The notes: generated by a model not told the origin, from the sequence alone. Shown: positions 1-7,503, counted from the first letter of the stretch. The stretch is 64,000 nucleotides of DNA from Brevundimonas intermedia (GCF_004614235.1 NZ_SPVH01000002.1:62001-126000); one strand, 5' to 3'. A program made the numbers and translations.

Positions 1-866
1 AAAAGCCGAAATGGGGGCCGGATTTTGGGCCGATTGACTCGGATTATTTCAGCGCCCTCGTCTCGGTTTCATTCAGTGCGTTCGATCCCTTCAATCCCCC
101 AAAGGAACAGCCTGACCCTTCTCTAGGAACCTGCTATTTCTACGTTGGCCTGAAGAGCCTAGCCGATGAGTCCGGTGCGATTCTCAAGTCGCAGACGGAA
201 CTCGACGGCGAGTTGATCGAAAGTCTGACCATTTGTCTCAGCGAGGAGGCGCGGCGCGGCCGCTGGTTGGAAGCAATCCAGAACTTGGAGACGGACGATA
301 ACTTTGCCGAGATGAATCTGGGGCAGCTAGCTTCGCTGGAAGGTCGCGCGCTCGTTGAGCGGGCGCAGGGATTGCTGAAGCGCATGAGCTCGGGCCATGC
401 GATCGTTCTTTTGACGATCACCAAGCTAGTGGCGCGCGTCGACGAAAAGACTCTAGTGCTGTTCGATGAGCCGGAAAGCCATTTGCACCCGCCGTTATTG
501 TCTGCCCTGATAAGAAGCCTGAGCCGGCTGCTCTCGAACAGAAATGCTATCGCCATTATCGCGACCCACTCTCCAGTGGTTCTTCAGGAAATCCCGCGTT
601 CGTGCGTTTGGAAAATTACTCGCTCGGGGCTTGCGTCGAATACCCAAAGGCCAGAGATCGAAACCTTTGGCGAGAACGTTGGCCTGCTTACCAAGGAGGT
701 GTTTGGCCTTGAGGTCGCCAAGTCCGGCTTCAACAGCCTGCTATCTAGCGAGGCGGCGCGCGCCAAATCCTACGAGGAGGTCTTGGCGAGTTTCGGCGGC
801 CAACTCGGGTTTGAGGGGAGGGCAATCCTTCAGTCCATTATGCACCGGGCTGGGAAGGCAGAATGA
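1..866 (+). CDS. AAA/ABC-type ATPase of a Septu-like defence operon (5' end missing)
   Basis: The reading frame is already open at base 3, so only the C-terminal 287 residues are present; the Walker A region lies upstream of the window. What is visible is an ABC/SMC-like ATPase core: a degenerate signature (MSSGHAIVLLT), a Walker B strand ending LVLFDEPESHLHP, and an H-loop ATHSP. This arrangement is typical of AAA_21/OLD-like ATPases of defence systems. It overlaps the next gene, an HNH nuclease, by 4 bp (ATGA), so the two are translationally coupled. ATPase followed by HNH nuclease is the PtuA-PtuB arrangement of Septu, and of retron modules that carry PtuAB. The ATPase would act as sensor/scaffold and the HNH protein as effector. 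The family is well supported; the Septu label is inference from the pair. Confidence 0.75.
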   Translation, partial: KPKWGPDFGPIDSDYFSALVSVSFSAFDPFNPPKEQPDPSLGTCYFYVGLKSLADESGAILKSQTELDGELIESLTICLSEEARRGRWLEAIQNLETDDNFAEMNLGQLASLEGRALVERAQGLLKRMSSGHAIVLLTITKLVARVDEKTLVLFDEPESHLHPPLLSALIRSLSRLLSNRNAIAIIATHSPVVLQEIPRSCVWKITRSGLASNTQRPEIETFGENVGLLTKEVFGLEVAKSGFNSLLSSEAARAKSYEEVLASFGGQLGFEGRAILQSIMHRAGKAE

Positions 867-1729
867 ACAGGTTGCCTCTGCCGATGATAGAGTTCCGAAC
901 AGCCTTAGAGGCGGCCTTTCAGGGCATAGCCGACGAGAACCGTAGGGACCTACATTTCTCCGCCTTTGCGGACTTCGCACAGCTAGAAAAGGCGTATTGC
1001 GACAACGCAGTTGCGGGTTCGCTTCATGCCATGTCGCGCGTTGCATCCGGCCCCGCGGATCCAGTCGTCCTAGGTGGTCTGCACAAATCTGACCTCACCG
1101 CCCTTTATAGCAAGTATTTTGTGCCAGCCGAAAAACCTGCGCGACGGCTCTACGAAGCACTCAAGGTTACGGCGAACGGAAAATGTCCCTTGTGCGGTGG
1201 GGTCGGTCACGTTCGCACCCTAGACCACTACCTCCCCAAGGCGAACTTTCCTCTCTATTCAGTCCTGCCCAAGAACCTGGTGCCGTGTTGCCGGGACTGC
1301 AACACAGAGAAACTCAACAGTTTCGCTCTCACGGCCGATAAGCAAACGTTGCATCCATATTTCGACGCCGATCGATACTTCACAGAGCGGTGGGTCGACG
1401 CAATCGTCATTGTTGGTAAGATTCCCGTGATCGAGTTCTTTGCAGCGCCACCGTCGAACTGGTCAGACATCGAGGTATCCCGCGCCAAGGCGCATTTTGA
1501 CGCTTACGGTCTCGCTGCGAAATTCTCGGTAGAAGCGGCAGCGGATCTGCCCGAAACCATCCAGACGCGAGTTACCACGATGGCAGCAAGCACGCCTGAG
1601 GCCTTTTCCAGCTATCTTTCCGAAAAGAGTGAGACACTGGCTCTACCGGTCAATCATTGGCGACGCGTGATGTTCGCCGCACTAGCGCGGGACGTCTGGT
1701 TCTGCAGCCAAACCTTTCTACAAACGTAG
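863..1729 (+). CDS. HNH endonuclease, probable effector of the ATPase-HNH pair
   Basis: A 288-residue protein starting at the ATG inside the ATGA overlap with the ATPase stop. The centre carries a zinc-ribbon HNH nuclease: CPLC at 108-111, DH at 121-122 (LDHYLPK), N138 (KNLVPCC), and CRDCN at 143-147. Two CxxC knuckles thus frame a His-Asn metal site, as in PtuB-like HNH enzymes. The first 100 residues and the last 140 match no domain I recognise and could bind the ATPase or sense the trigger. It is longer than I expect for a compact PtuB, so a Septu variant or another ATPase-HNH defence family is possible. The expected activity is metal-dependent DNA (or tRNA) cleavage on infection. The ORF is followed by 143 bp without a recognised gene. 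Confidence 0.75.
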   Translation: MNRLPLPMIEFRTALEAAFQGIADENRRDLHFSAFADFAQLEKAYCDNAVAGSLHAMSRVASGPADPVVLGGLHKSDLTALYSKYFVPAEKPARRLYEALKVTANGKCPLCGGVGHVRTLDHYLPKANFPLYSVLPKNLVPCCRDCNTEKLNSFALTADKQTLHPYFDADRYFTERWVDAIVIVGKIPVIEFFAAPPSNWSDIEVSRAKAHFDAYGLAAKFSVEAAADLPETIQTRVTTMAASTPEAFSSYLSEKSETLALPVNHWRRVMFAALARDVWFCSQTFLQT

Positions 1730-1872
1730 CCATGACTTCGGATGAGACGCCTAAGCAAATTTGCGGCTCTGGCAAACAGCAGCCTAGCCGTTTTGTTGGT
1801 GCTGTCCCTTTCCTCCTACTCCTCAGAGATGATCGAAAATCCCGCCACACCAAACCTGGGGCGCACACACCC

Positions 1873-2343
1873 ATGACCTGGCGCATCCACGTCGAACCCT
1901 TCACCCGCCCCCTCTTTTTCGCCTGGTCGCGGCTGACGCGCGGCAAGACGCTGGGCGTGCGGGCGGTGGCGGTGGATTCGCAGGGGCGGGTGCTGATGGT
2001 GCGGCACACCTATCTGGCCGGCTGGTGGTTGCCGGGCGGCGGGGTGGATCGGGGCGAGACGACGCAGGCCGCCGTGGTGCGTGAACTGCACGAAGAGGCC
2101 GGGCTGATCGCGCGGGCGGCGCCGCGCCTGGTCTCGATCCATTCCAACGACCGCTTCTTTCCCGGCGACCATGTCGTGGTCTTCCGCCTGGATGACTTCG
2201 ACCGGGGCGCGCGCACCAGCCATGGCGAGATCGCCGAGGTCGGCTGGTTCTCTCCCTCCGACCTGCCCGCCGACACCAACCGGGGCTGTCGCGCGCGTCT
2301 GGCCGAGATCTTCGACGGCGCCCCGGTCGATCCCGACTGGTGA
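1873..2343 (+). CDS. Nudix hydrolase
   Basis: 156 residues from the ATG at 1873. The frame extends further upstream, but the added residues are low-complexity and unlike the family, so I use the ATG where the conserved fold begins (MTWRIHVEPF). The Nudix box is complete: GGVDRGE, then REL, then HEEAGL, fitting Gx5Ex7REUxEExGU. These enzymes hydrolyse a nucleoside diphosphate linked to a variable group (NUDP, NADH, nucleotide sugars, oxidised dNTPs); the substrate cannot be read from the sequence. From here on the DNA becomes clearly more GC-rich, so this gene is probably the first core gene to the right of the defence operon. There is no strong Shine-Dalgarno sequence at the chosen start. Confidence 0.85.
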   Translation: MTWRIHVEPFTRPLFFAWSRLTRGKTLGVRAVAVDSQGRVLMVRHTYLAGWWLPGGGVDRGETTQAAVVRELHEEAGLIARAAPRLVSIHSNDRFFPGDHVVVFRLDDFDRGARTSHGEIAEVGWFSPSDLPADTNRGCRARLAEIFDGAPVDPDW

Positions 2344-2354
2344 GGCCCGCTGCC

Positions 2355-2504
2355 GTCTCCTCCCCATTTCATGGGGAGGTGGCGCGGCGCGTCTTCGCGC
2401 CGTGACGGAGGGGCTCTTCACCACATCACCGGCGCATGTGGGACTTCAAGAACCCCTCCACCACGCTTCGCGCGGTCCCCCTCCCCACTGCGTGGGGAGG
2501 AGAC
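2355..2504. repeat. Dispersed 150-bp inverted-repeat element, copy 1
   Basis: The element starts with gtctcctcccc and ends with ggggaggagac, a perfect 11-bp terminal inverted repeat. Each end is itself a small hairpin (CTCCCC...GGGGAG), and the interior carries the pair gacggaggggctc / gaacccctccaccac. Copies 2 (15488) and 3 (57436) share the ends and interior but lie in the opposite orientation relative to the interior arms. It fills the gap between the Nudix gene and the 193-residue gene. It has no coding capacity and looks like a REP-doublet or MITE-type element. Confidence 0.8.
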
Positions 2505-2547
2505 GCGTGCGTCCGCATCTGACGCAGGCGCGTGCCAGCGTTCGCCC

Positions 2548-3129
2548 ATGACCCAAGCCGCCCCCGCCTATCGCGTCCGTTCGCAGCAAGTCTGGGACCT
2601 GGCCCGCGACGACTATCTGGCGGGCGAGCCGGCGCGGGTCGTCTGCCGCCGCTACGATCTGGGCCTCTCGGCCTTTCGCGTTCGCGCCCGCAAGGCGGGC
2701 TGGCGACTACAGGATCAGGACGATCCCGATATGTATGATCCCGCCGTCGAGCTTGAGGACATCGAGGACATCGACCTGTCGGCCATGGCCCTGTCGGCGC
2801 GCCGTCGCCTGCAACTGTCGCTGATGGACGGCGAGGCGACCGAGGCCCTGCGCTGGCTCAAGATCTTCGAGACCCTGTCGTCCATGGCGCCCGAAACGCC
2901 CGCCGAAACCCCGCCCGCCGAAACCCAGAATGTGCACAGATTGCACTCTGATTTTTCGCCCGCCGCGTCCGATCTGGACGATCTGGACGAAGTGCACAGA
3001 TTGCACCCTGTTTCGACGCCGCCCGCCCCTCAACCCCTGAACCGCGCCGAGCGCCGTCGCCTGCGTCGCGCCGGTCGCCTCAAGCCGCCCTCCGCATCCG
3101 GCGAAAGCCGTGCTAGCCAGGGGCCATGA
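2548..3129 (+). CDS. Hypothetical protein with N-terminal HTH-like region
   Basis: 193 residues from the ATG at 2548; the reading frame reaches back into the repeat element, but that part is repeat sequence. Residues 10-50 (VWDLARDDYLAG then VCRRYDLGLSAFRVRARKAGW) look like a small helix-turn-helix of the kind found in terminase small subunits and transposase-associated proteins. The middle is acidic (LEDIEDIDLSAM). The C-terminal half is Pro/Ala-rich with two VHRLH motifs, and the tail is strongly basic (RAERRRLRRAGRLK). Its stop overlaps the start of the DMT transporter gene by 4 bp (ATGA). I do not recognise a characterised homologue; a DNA-binding role is inference only. The two VHRLH segments come from a direct DNA repeat described in the findings. 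Confidence 0.65.
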   Translation: MTQAAPAYRVRSQQVWDLARDDYLAGEPARVVCRRYDLGLSAFRVRARKAGWRLQDQDDPDMYDPAVELEDIEDIDLSAMALSARRRLQLSLMDGEATEALRWLKIFETLSSMAPETPAETPPAETQNVHRLHSDFSPAASDLDDLDEVHRLHPVSTPPAPQPLNRAERRRLRRAGRLKPPSASGESRASQGP

Positions 3130-3572
3130 ACCCGTCCCTGCTCGCCATCCTCGTCGTCATCCTGGCCGGCGGCGCCACCGCCCTCCAGGCGCCGACCAAC
3201 GCCAAGCTGGCCACGGCCGTCGCCTCTCCGGTCAACGCCGCCTTCATCTCCTTCGCCGTCGGCACGACGGTGCTGGGGATCGTCGCCGCCCTGATGCACA
3301 CTCGCCCCGACTTCGCCGCCACGCGCGCCCTGCCTTGGTACGCCTGGCTGGGCGGGGTTTACGGCGCCTGTTTCGTGGTCGCCGCCGCCTGGGGCGTGCC
3401 GCGCCTGGGCGTGGCCATGACCATCACCCTGATGGTCGGCGGCCAGCTGCTGCTCAGCCTGATCCTCGACCATTTCGGCGCCCTGGGCGTGCCGCGCCAG
3501 CCGCTGAACATCGGCCGCATCGCCGGCGTCGGGCTTGTTCTGGCGGGCGTCCTTCTGGTTCGCCGGTCGTGA
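3126..3572 (+). CDS. DMT-family (DUF606/YdcZ-like) membrane transporter
   Basis: 148 residues with five hydrophobic segments (for example LLAILVVILAGGATAL near the N-terminus and IAGVGLVLAGVLLV at the C-terminus). It opens with the YdcZ/DUF606-type pattern GGATALQAPTNAKLA and has GVPRLGVAMTITLMVGGQ in the middle. Such proteins are five-helix relatives of drug/metabolite transporters, thought to work as dimers; the substrate is unknown. The start codon lies in an ATGA overlap with the preceding hypothetical gene, so the two are probably co-translated. uvrC begins 16 bp downstream and may share the transcript. Confidence 0.8.
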   Translation: MNPSLLAILVVILAGGATALQAPTNAKLATAVASPVNAAFISFAVGTTVLGIVAALMHTRPDFAATRALPWYAWLGGVYGACFVVAAAWGVPRLGVAMTITLMVGGQLLLSLILDHFGALGVPRQPLNIGRIAGVGLVLAGVLLVRRS

Positions 3573-3588
3573 GCCTATATCCACCCGG

Positions 3589-5454
3589 ATGACCGAGGAG
3601 ACGCTCGATTCGAACCTGACGGCCGCCGCCCTGATCGCCGACGAGGCGCGTCGGGCGCCGGACAAGCCGGGCGTCTATCGCATGTATGGCGAGGACGGCT
3701 CGTGCCTGTACGTCGGCAAGGCCAAGTCGCTGAAGAAGCGCATCGTCCAGTATGCCCAGGGCCGGTTCCACACCCAGCGGATCGGCCTGATGGTGGCTCA
3801 GACCCGGTCGATGGAGCTAGTGGTCACCGCGTCCGAGACCGAGGCCCTGCTGCTGGAATCCAACTTCATCAAGAAGCTGAAGCCGCGCTTCAACGTCCTG
3901 CTGCGCGACGACAAGTCCTTCGCCGAACTGATGATCCGCAGCGACCACCGCGCCCCCCAGGTCAGGAAGCATCGCGGCGCCCATGTCACCCCCGGCCACT
4001 ACTTCGGCCCCTTCGCCTCGACCTGGGCGGTGAACCGGACGCTGAACACGCTGCAGAAGGCCTTCCTGCTGCGGTCCTGTTCCGACAGCGTCTACGAGAC
4101 CCGAACCCGCCCCTGTATGCTGCACCAGATCAAGCGCTGCTCGGCGCCCTGCACCGGTCTGATCAGCCTTGAGGACTACAGCGAACTGGTCACCGAGGCC
4201 GAGCAGTTCCTGCGCGGCAAGTCGCGCGCCGTCATCGGCCGCCTGTCGCAGGAGATGCAGGCCGCGTCGGACGAGATGGACTTCGAACAGGCCGCCCGCG
4301 TCCGCGACCGTATCCGCGCCCTGTCGGCCATCTCGATGGAGAACTCCGTCAGCGCCGACAGCGTGGCCGAGGGCGACGTCTTCGCCCTGCACTCCGACGG
4401 CGGCCAGGCCTGCGTCCAGGTCTTCTTCTATCGCGCCGGCCAGAACTGGGGCGGCCGCGCCTATTTCCCGCGCGTGGACAAGACCGACACTGACCCGGAG
4501 ATATTGGCCGCCTTCCTGGGTCAGTTCTACGAGGACAAGCCGATCCCGCGCCTGATCCTGTCCAACGTCCGCCCGCACGAGCTAGAACTGCTGGAAGAGG
4601 CCTTTTCGATGAAGGCTGACCGCAAGATCGAGATCGTCCGGCCCCAGCGCGGCGAGAAACTTGCCCTGGTCGATCACGCCCTGACCAACGCCCGCGAGGC
4701 CCTGGGCCGCCGCCTTGCCGAAAGCTCGGCCCAGGGCAAGATCCTGGACGAGGTCTGCGAGGCCTTTGGTCTGGAGACCCGGCCCGAACGGATCGAGATC
4801 TACGACAACGCCCATATCCAGGGCACCAATGCGGTGGGCGGCATGGTCGTGGCCGGCCCCGACGGCTTCCAGAAGTCGCAGTATCGCAAGTTCAACATCC
4901 GGGGCGAAGACCTGACGCCCGGCGACGACTACGGCATGATGCGCGAGGTGATGCGCCGCCGCTTCGCCCGCCTGGTCAAGGACGAGGAAGAGGGCGAGGA
5001 CGCCGTCCGCCCCGACCTGCTGCTGATCGACGGCGGCGCGGGTCAGCTGGCCGAGGTGTTGGCCGTCTTGGCTGATCTGGGTCTGGACGACATCGCCGTG
5101 GTCGGGGTCGCCAAGGGGCCGGACCGCGATGCGGGGATGGAGAAGTTCTTCATGCCCGGCAAGCCGCCCTTCATGCTGCCGCTGAAGTCGCCGGCCCTCT
5201 ACTATCTCCAGCGGCTGCGCGACGAGGCCCACCGTTTCGCCAACGGCGCCCACGCCAAGCGCCGCTCGATGGACATCAAGAGGAACCCGCTGGACGAGAT
5301 CGAAGGCGTCGGCCCCGGCCGCAAGAAGGCCCTGCTCCACGCCTTCGGCTCCGCCAAGGGCGTCGGCCGCGCATCAGTGTCGGACCTGATCAAGGTGGAC
5401 GGCATCAACCAGCCGCTGGCCGAACGCATCCACGCCTTCTTCAGGAAGGCGTAG
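3589..5454 (+). CDS. uvrC: Excinuclease ABC subunit C
   Basis: 621 residues, normal for UvrC. The N-terminal GIY-YIG nuclease that makes the 3' incision is visible (GVYRM ... CLYVGKAKSLKKR). A UVR domain follows (DEMDFEQAARVRDRIRAL, binding UvrB), then the RNase H-like nuclease that makes the 5' incision (IEIYDNAHIQGTNAVGGMVV and DLLLIDGGAGQL). C-terminal helix-hairpin-helix motifs bind DNA (IEGVGPGRKKALL and VDGINQPLAERI). It acts in the cytoplasm in nucleotide excision repair with UvrA and UvrB. I chose the ATG at 3589, since the longer frame would run back into the DMT gene. No SOS box was seen directly upstream, where the DNA is coding. Confidence 0.97.
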   Translation: MTEETLDSNLTAAALIADEARRAPDKPGVYRMYGEDGSCLYVGKAKSLKKRIVQYAQGRFHTQRIGLMVAQTRSMELVVTASETEALLLESNFIKKLKPRFNVLLRDDKSFAELMIRSDHRAPQVRKHRGAHVTPGHYFGPFASTWAVNRTLNTLQKAFLLRSCSDSVYETRTRPCMLHQIKRCSAPCTGLISLEDYSELVTEAEQFLRGKSRAVIGRLSQEMQAASDEMDFEQAARVRDRIRALSAISMENSVSADSVAEGDVFALHSDGGQACVQVFFYRAGQNWGGRAYFPRVDKTDTDPEILAAFLGQFYEDKPIPRLILSNVRPHELELLEEAFSMKADRKIEIVRPQRGEKLALVDHALTNAREALGRRLAESSAQGKILDEVCEAFGLETRPERIEIYDNAHIQGTNAVGGMVVAGPDGFQKSQYRKFNIRGEDLTPGDDYGMMREVMRRRFARLVKDEEEGEDAVRPDLLLIDGGAGQLAEVLAVLADLGLDDIAVVGVAKGPDRDAGMEKFFMPGKPPFMLPLKSPALYYLQRLRDEAHRFANGAHAKRRSMDIKRNPLDEIEGVGPGRKKALLHAFGSAKGVGRASVSDLIKVDGINQPLAERIHAFFRKA

Positions 5455-5458
5455 CCGC

Positions 5459-5836
5459 TCACCATTCCAGCAGGGTCAGACCGGGAATGTCGCGAAAGTC
5501 GTCGCCATTGCAGGTCACCAGGGTCGCTTCATCGACCAAGGCCTGGGCGGCGATCATCCGGTCCAGCACCTTGCGGCGCGAATATCCGGTGCGCGCTATG
5601 ATCCGTCCGTATGCGGCGGCGTCGCGACTGTCGAACGCCCTGTAACCGATCGTCTCAAGCAGCGCAGACAGTCGAGCGCGCCTGACTTCCGCCTGCCCGT
5701 CCAGAAAACCGGCTTCCAGCTCGACCACGGTGATGACGGAGAAAGCCAGCGTGTCGTCGACGTCCTCCATCTGCGCACGTATGGTCGGATCGCCATCCCG
5801 CAGGTGGATGGCGACGCTGGTGTCCAGCATCAACAA
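5459..5836 (-). CDS. VapC-type PIN-domain ribonuclease toxin
   Basis: 125 residues. PIN-domain acidic residues are in the expected order: MLMLDTSVAI at the N-terminus, VVELEAGFL near residue 40, KVLDRMIAAQAL near residue 90, and TCNGDDFRDI near the C-terminus. PIN toxins use these to bind Mg2+ and cut tRNA or other RNA. It is the second gene of a pair, starting 3 bp after the antitoxin stop, the usual VapBC order. It faces uvrC tail to tail with 4 bp between the stop codons. Confidence 0.88.
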   Translation of the reverse strand: MLMLDTSVAIHLRDGDPTIRAQMEDVDDTLAFSVITVVELEAGFLDGQAEVRRARLSALLETIGYRAFDSRDAAAYGRIIARTGYSRRKVLDRMIAAQALVDEATLVTCNGDDFRDIPGLTLLEW

Positions 5837-5839
5837 CGA

Positions 5840-6076
5840 TCAAAGCCCCTTGCGGATGGGCGCGATGAAAGGCGGTCGCTTTCCAATGCTGGAAGGCTTT
5901 GGCAGCGCATCCAGCTTGGCCAGCATTTCTTTCACCGACGGTCGCTTGGGCGTCAGGGTCACGACATCCCCCTTGCGCTCGATCTCGACCTCGACGCCGG
6001 GTCCGAACGAGATTTCCTTGGGCAGGCGCACGGCGTCGCTGTTGCCGCTTCGGAATGTTCGACTGATGACGGCCAT
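5840..6076 (-). CDS. VapB/VagC-type antitoxin (AbrB/MazE fold)
   Basis: 78 residues starting at the ATG with a good Shine-Dalgarno (GAAGGAGCT seven bases upstream); longer in-frame starts lack one. The N-terminal half fits a swapped-hairpin AbrB domain (RTFRSGNSDAVRLPKEISF, then GVEVEIERKGDVVTL), which binds the operon's own promoter. The C-terminal tail (MLAKLDALPKPSSIGKRPPF) would wrap around and neutralise the PIN toxin encoded 3 bp downstream. Autoregulation is expected, and a 10-bp direct repeat lies just upstream. Confidence 0.85.
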   Translation of the reverse strand: MAVISRTFRSGNSDAVRLPKEISFGPGVEVEIERKGDVVTLTPKRPSVKEMLAKLDALPKPSSIGKRPPFIAPIRKGL

Positions 6077-6088
6077 GGCGAGCTCCTT

Positions 6089-6108
6089 CGTATAGACACG
6101 TATACACG
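6089..6108 (-). promoter_or_regulatory. Putative vapBC promoter/operator
   Basis: Two tandem 10-bp units, cgtatagaca and cgtatacacg, differ at two positions and repeat at one helical turn. They lie directly upstream of the antitoxin Shine-Dalgarno and contain TATAC-type elements readable as a -10 on the minus strand. This is a plausible VapBC autoregulatory site, but only an inference from position and repetition. Confidence 0.4.
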
Positions 6109-6144
6109 ATTTATTGGCGGCGCTCAAAGCGCTACAGGCGCAGT

Positions 6145-6768
6145 ATGAGCGACATCGAAGACGAACTGACCGCCGGCTACCGCCGCTTCCGGGCCGAGCA
6201 TTGGCCGACGGCCCATGCCGAATATGAGGCCTTGGCGACGAAGGGCCAGAAGCCGCACACACTGATCGTGGCCTGCTCGGACAGCCGCGCCGATCCGGCG
6301 CTGATCTTCGACGCCAAGCCGGGCGAGCTGTTCGTGGTGCGCAACGTCGCCAATCTGGTTCCGCCCTATGAGCCGGACGGCAAGCTGCACGGCGTTTCGG
6401 CCGCGCTGGAGTTCGGCGTCAAGGTGCTGGGCGTCAAGCGCATCGTGGTCATGGGCCATGCCCACTGCGGCGGGGTCAACGCCATGATCAACGGCGCGCC
6501 GGACATCGTCGCCGACTTCGTGGGCCCGTGGATCGCCCAAGGCACGCCCGTGGTCCAGCACGTCGCCGAGACCGTGGCCCACGACCAGTTGGAACGTGCG
6601 GCCGAAGAAGCCATCGTTCGCCTGTCGATCCGAAATCTGCGCACCTTCCCCTGGATCGCCGAGCGCGAAGCCAGAGGCGACCTGAAGCTCAGCGGCCTGC
6701 ATTTCGGCATCTCCGAGGGCGCCCTGACGGTCATGACGGACAAGCCGCGGTTCGAACCGTTGGCGTGA
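6145..6768 (+). CDS. Beta-class carbonic anhydrase
   Basis: 207 residues. The zinc site of beta carbonic anhydrases is intact: C44, D46 and R48 in ACSDSRAD, then H106 and C109 in MGHAHCGGV. The enzyme interconverts CO2 and bicarbonate in the cytoplasm, supplying carboxylases and buffering pH. The C-terminal FGISEGALTVM is typical of the family. It starts 68 bp from the divergent vapBC start and ends just before a perfect palindrome that begins the next toxin-antitoxin operon. No co-regulation is evident. Confidence 0.93.
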   Translation: MSDIEDELTAGYRRFRAEHWPTAHAEYEALATKGQKPHTLIVACSDSRADPALIFDAKPGELFVVRNVANLVPPYEPDGKLHGVSAALEFGVKVLGVKRIVVMGHAHCGGVNAMINGAPDIVADFVGPWIAQGTPVVQHVAETVAHDQLERAAEEAIVRLSIRNLRTFPWIAEREARGDLKLSGLHFGISEGALTVMTDKPRFEPLA

Positions 6769-6777
6769 CTTGCAGAA

Positions 6778-6797
6778 TAGTAGTGAAATCACTACTA
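6778..6797 (+). promoter_or_regulatory. Perfect 20-bp palindrome, putative toxin-antitoxin operator
   Basis: Arms tagtagtga and tcactacta are exact reverse complements, separated by aa. The palindrome ends 8 bp before the antitoxin ATG at 6806 and begins 9 bp after the carbonic anhydrase stop. Phd/YefM antitoxins repress their own promoter through short palindromes like this, so autoregulation of the downstream operon, including pgsA, is the simplest reading. Confidence 0.6.
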
Positions 6798-6805
6798 TCT
6801 TTCGG

Positions 6806-7051
6806 ATGGAACGCACGATCACTGCAACCGAAGCCAATCGTGACTTCTCTCGTATCTTCCGAGAAGTGGCGGCAGGCGGTTCCTATGTCGTCACTGCTTG
6901 GGGCAAGCCCCTGGTGCGGATAGAGCCTGCCAATGCGGTGATTGAACCCCAGGACGAACGGGTCGCCCGTCTTCACGCCCTGATCGACGAACTCGCCGCC
7001 CTCCCCGCCAGCGCGCCCGGACGGATCACGCGCGAGGACGGCTACGCTTGA
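6806..7051 (+). CDS. Phd/YefM-type antitoxin
   Basis: 81 residues from the ATG at 6806. A TTG at 6770 would also be in frame but would place the operator inside the gene. The N-terminus (MERTITATEANRDFSRIFREV) followed by GSYVVTAWGKPLVRIEP is the Phd/YefM DNA-binding and dimerisation fold. The C-terminal part (ERVARLHALIDELAALP) would bind the toxin. Its stop overlaps the TTG start of the PIN gene, giving tight coupling. Very little leader lies between the operator palindrome and the start codon, and no clear Shine-Dalgarno is present. Confidence 0.82.
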   Translation: MERTITATEANRDFSRIFREVAAGGSYVVTAWGKPLVRIEPANAVIEPQDERVARLHALIDELAALPASAPGRITREDGYA

Positions 7052-7503
7052 AGCTGGCGCTCGACACCAATGTGCTGGGCTATGCGGCCGGCGTCGGCGA
7101 CGACGAGCCGAAACGCCGCCGGGCGGTCCAGATCCTGAAGGCGGCGGCTTGGCAGGATGTGATCATTCCCACCCAGGTCGCCGGCGAGTTCTACAACGTC
7201 CTGACCCGCAAGGGAGGCCATCCGCCGAAGGTCGCGCGCAGGATCGTCGAGGATTGGAGTGCGGGCGTGGGCCTCACCGCCCATTCGGCTGGGACGATGA
7301 CGACCGCTCTGGAAGGCGCCGCCTTCTTCAATCTTCAAATCTGGGACGCCTTGATCCTGACCATCGCCGCCGAAGCCGGCTGCAGCCTTCTGCTTTCCGA
7401 AGACATGCAGGACGGCTTCGTCTATCGAGGCGTCACCGTCGCCAATCCGTTCGCGCAGACGCTGCATCCCCTGCTCGCGTCCCTGCTGGAGACCCCGTCA
7501 TGA
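7048..7503 (+). CDS. PIN-domain toxin (VapC-like)
   Basis: 151 residues, probably starting at the TTG at 7048 that overlaps the antitoxin stop (TTGA). PIN acidic residues are visible: LALDTNVLGYA, VAGEFYNVL, IWDALILTIAAEAG and LLSEDMQDG. As a metal-dependent RNase it would be held inactive by the upstream Phd-like antitoxin. Its own stop overlaps the start of pgsA (ATGA at 7500), so antitoxin, toxin and an essential phospholipid enzyme form one coupled translation unit. Confidence 0.85.
   Translation: MKLALDTNVLGYAAGVGDDEPKRRRAVQILKAAAWQDVIIPTQVAGEFYNVLTRKGGHPPKVARRIVEDWSAGVGLTAHSAGTMTTALEGAAFFNLQIWDALILTIAAEAGCSLLLSEDMQDGFVYRGVTVANPFAQTLHPLLASLLETPS

Noticed and set aside
1833..1852. tRNA or tmRNA gene 3' end
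   Set aside because: Only a T-arm-like string and CCA are present; the loop spacing is wrong and no upstream tRNA arms can be folded. Kept only as a possible integration remnant.
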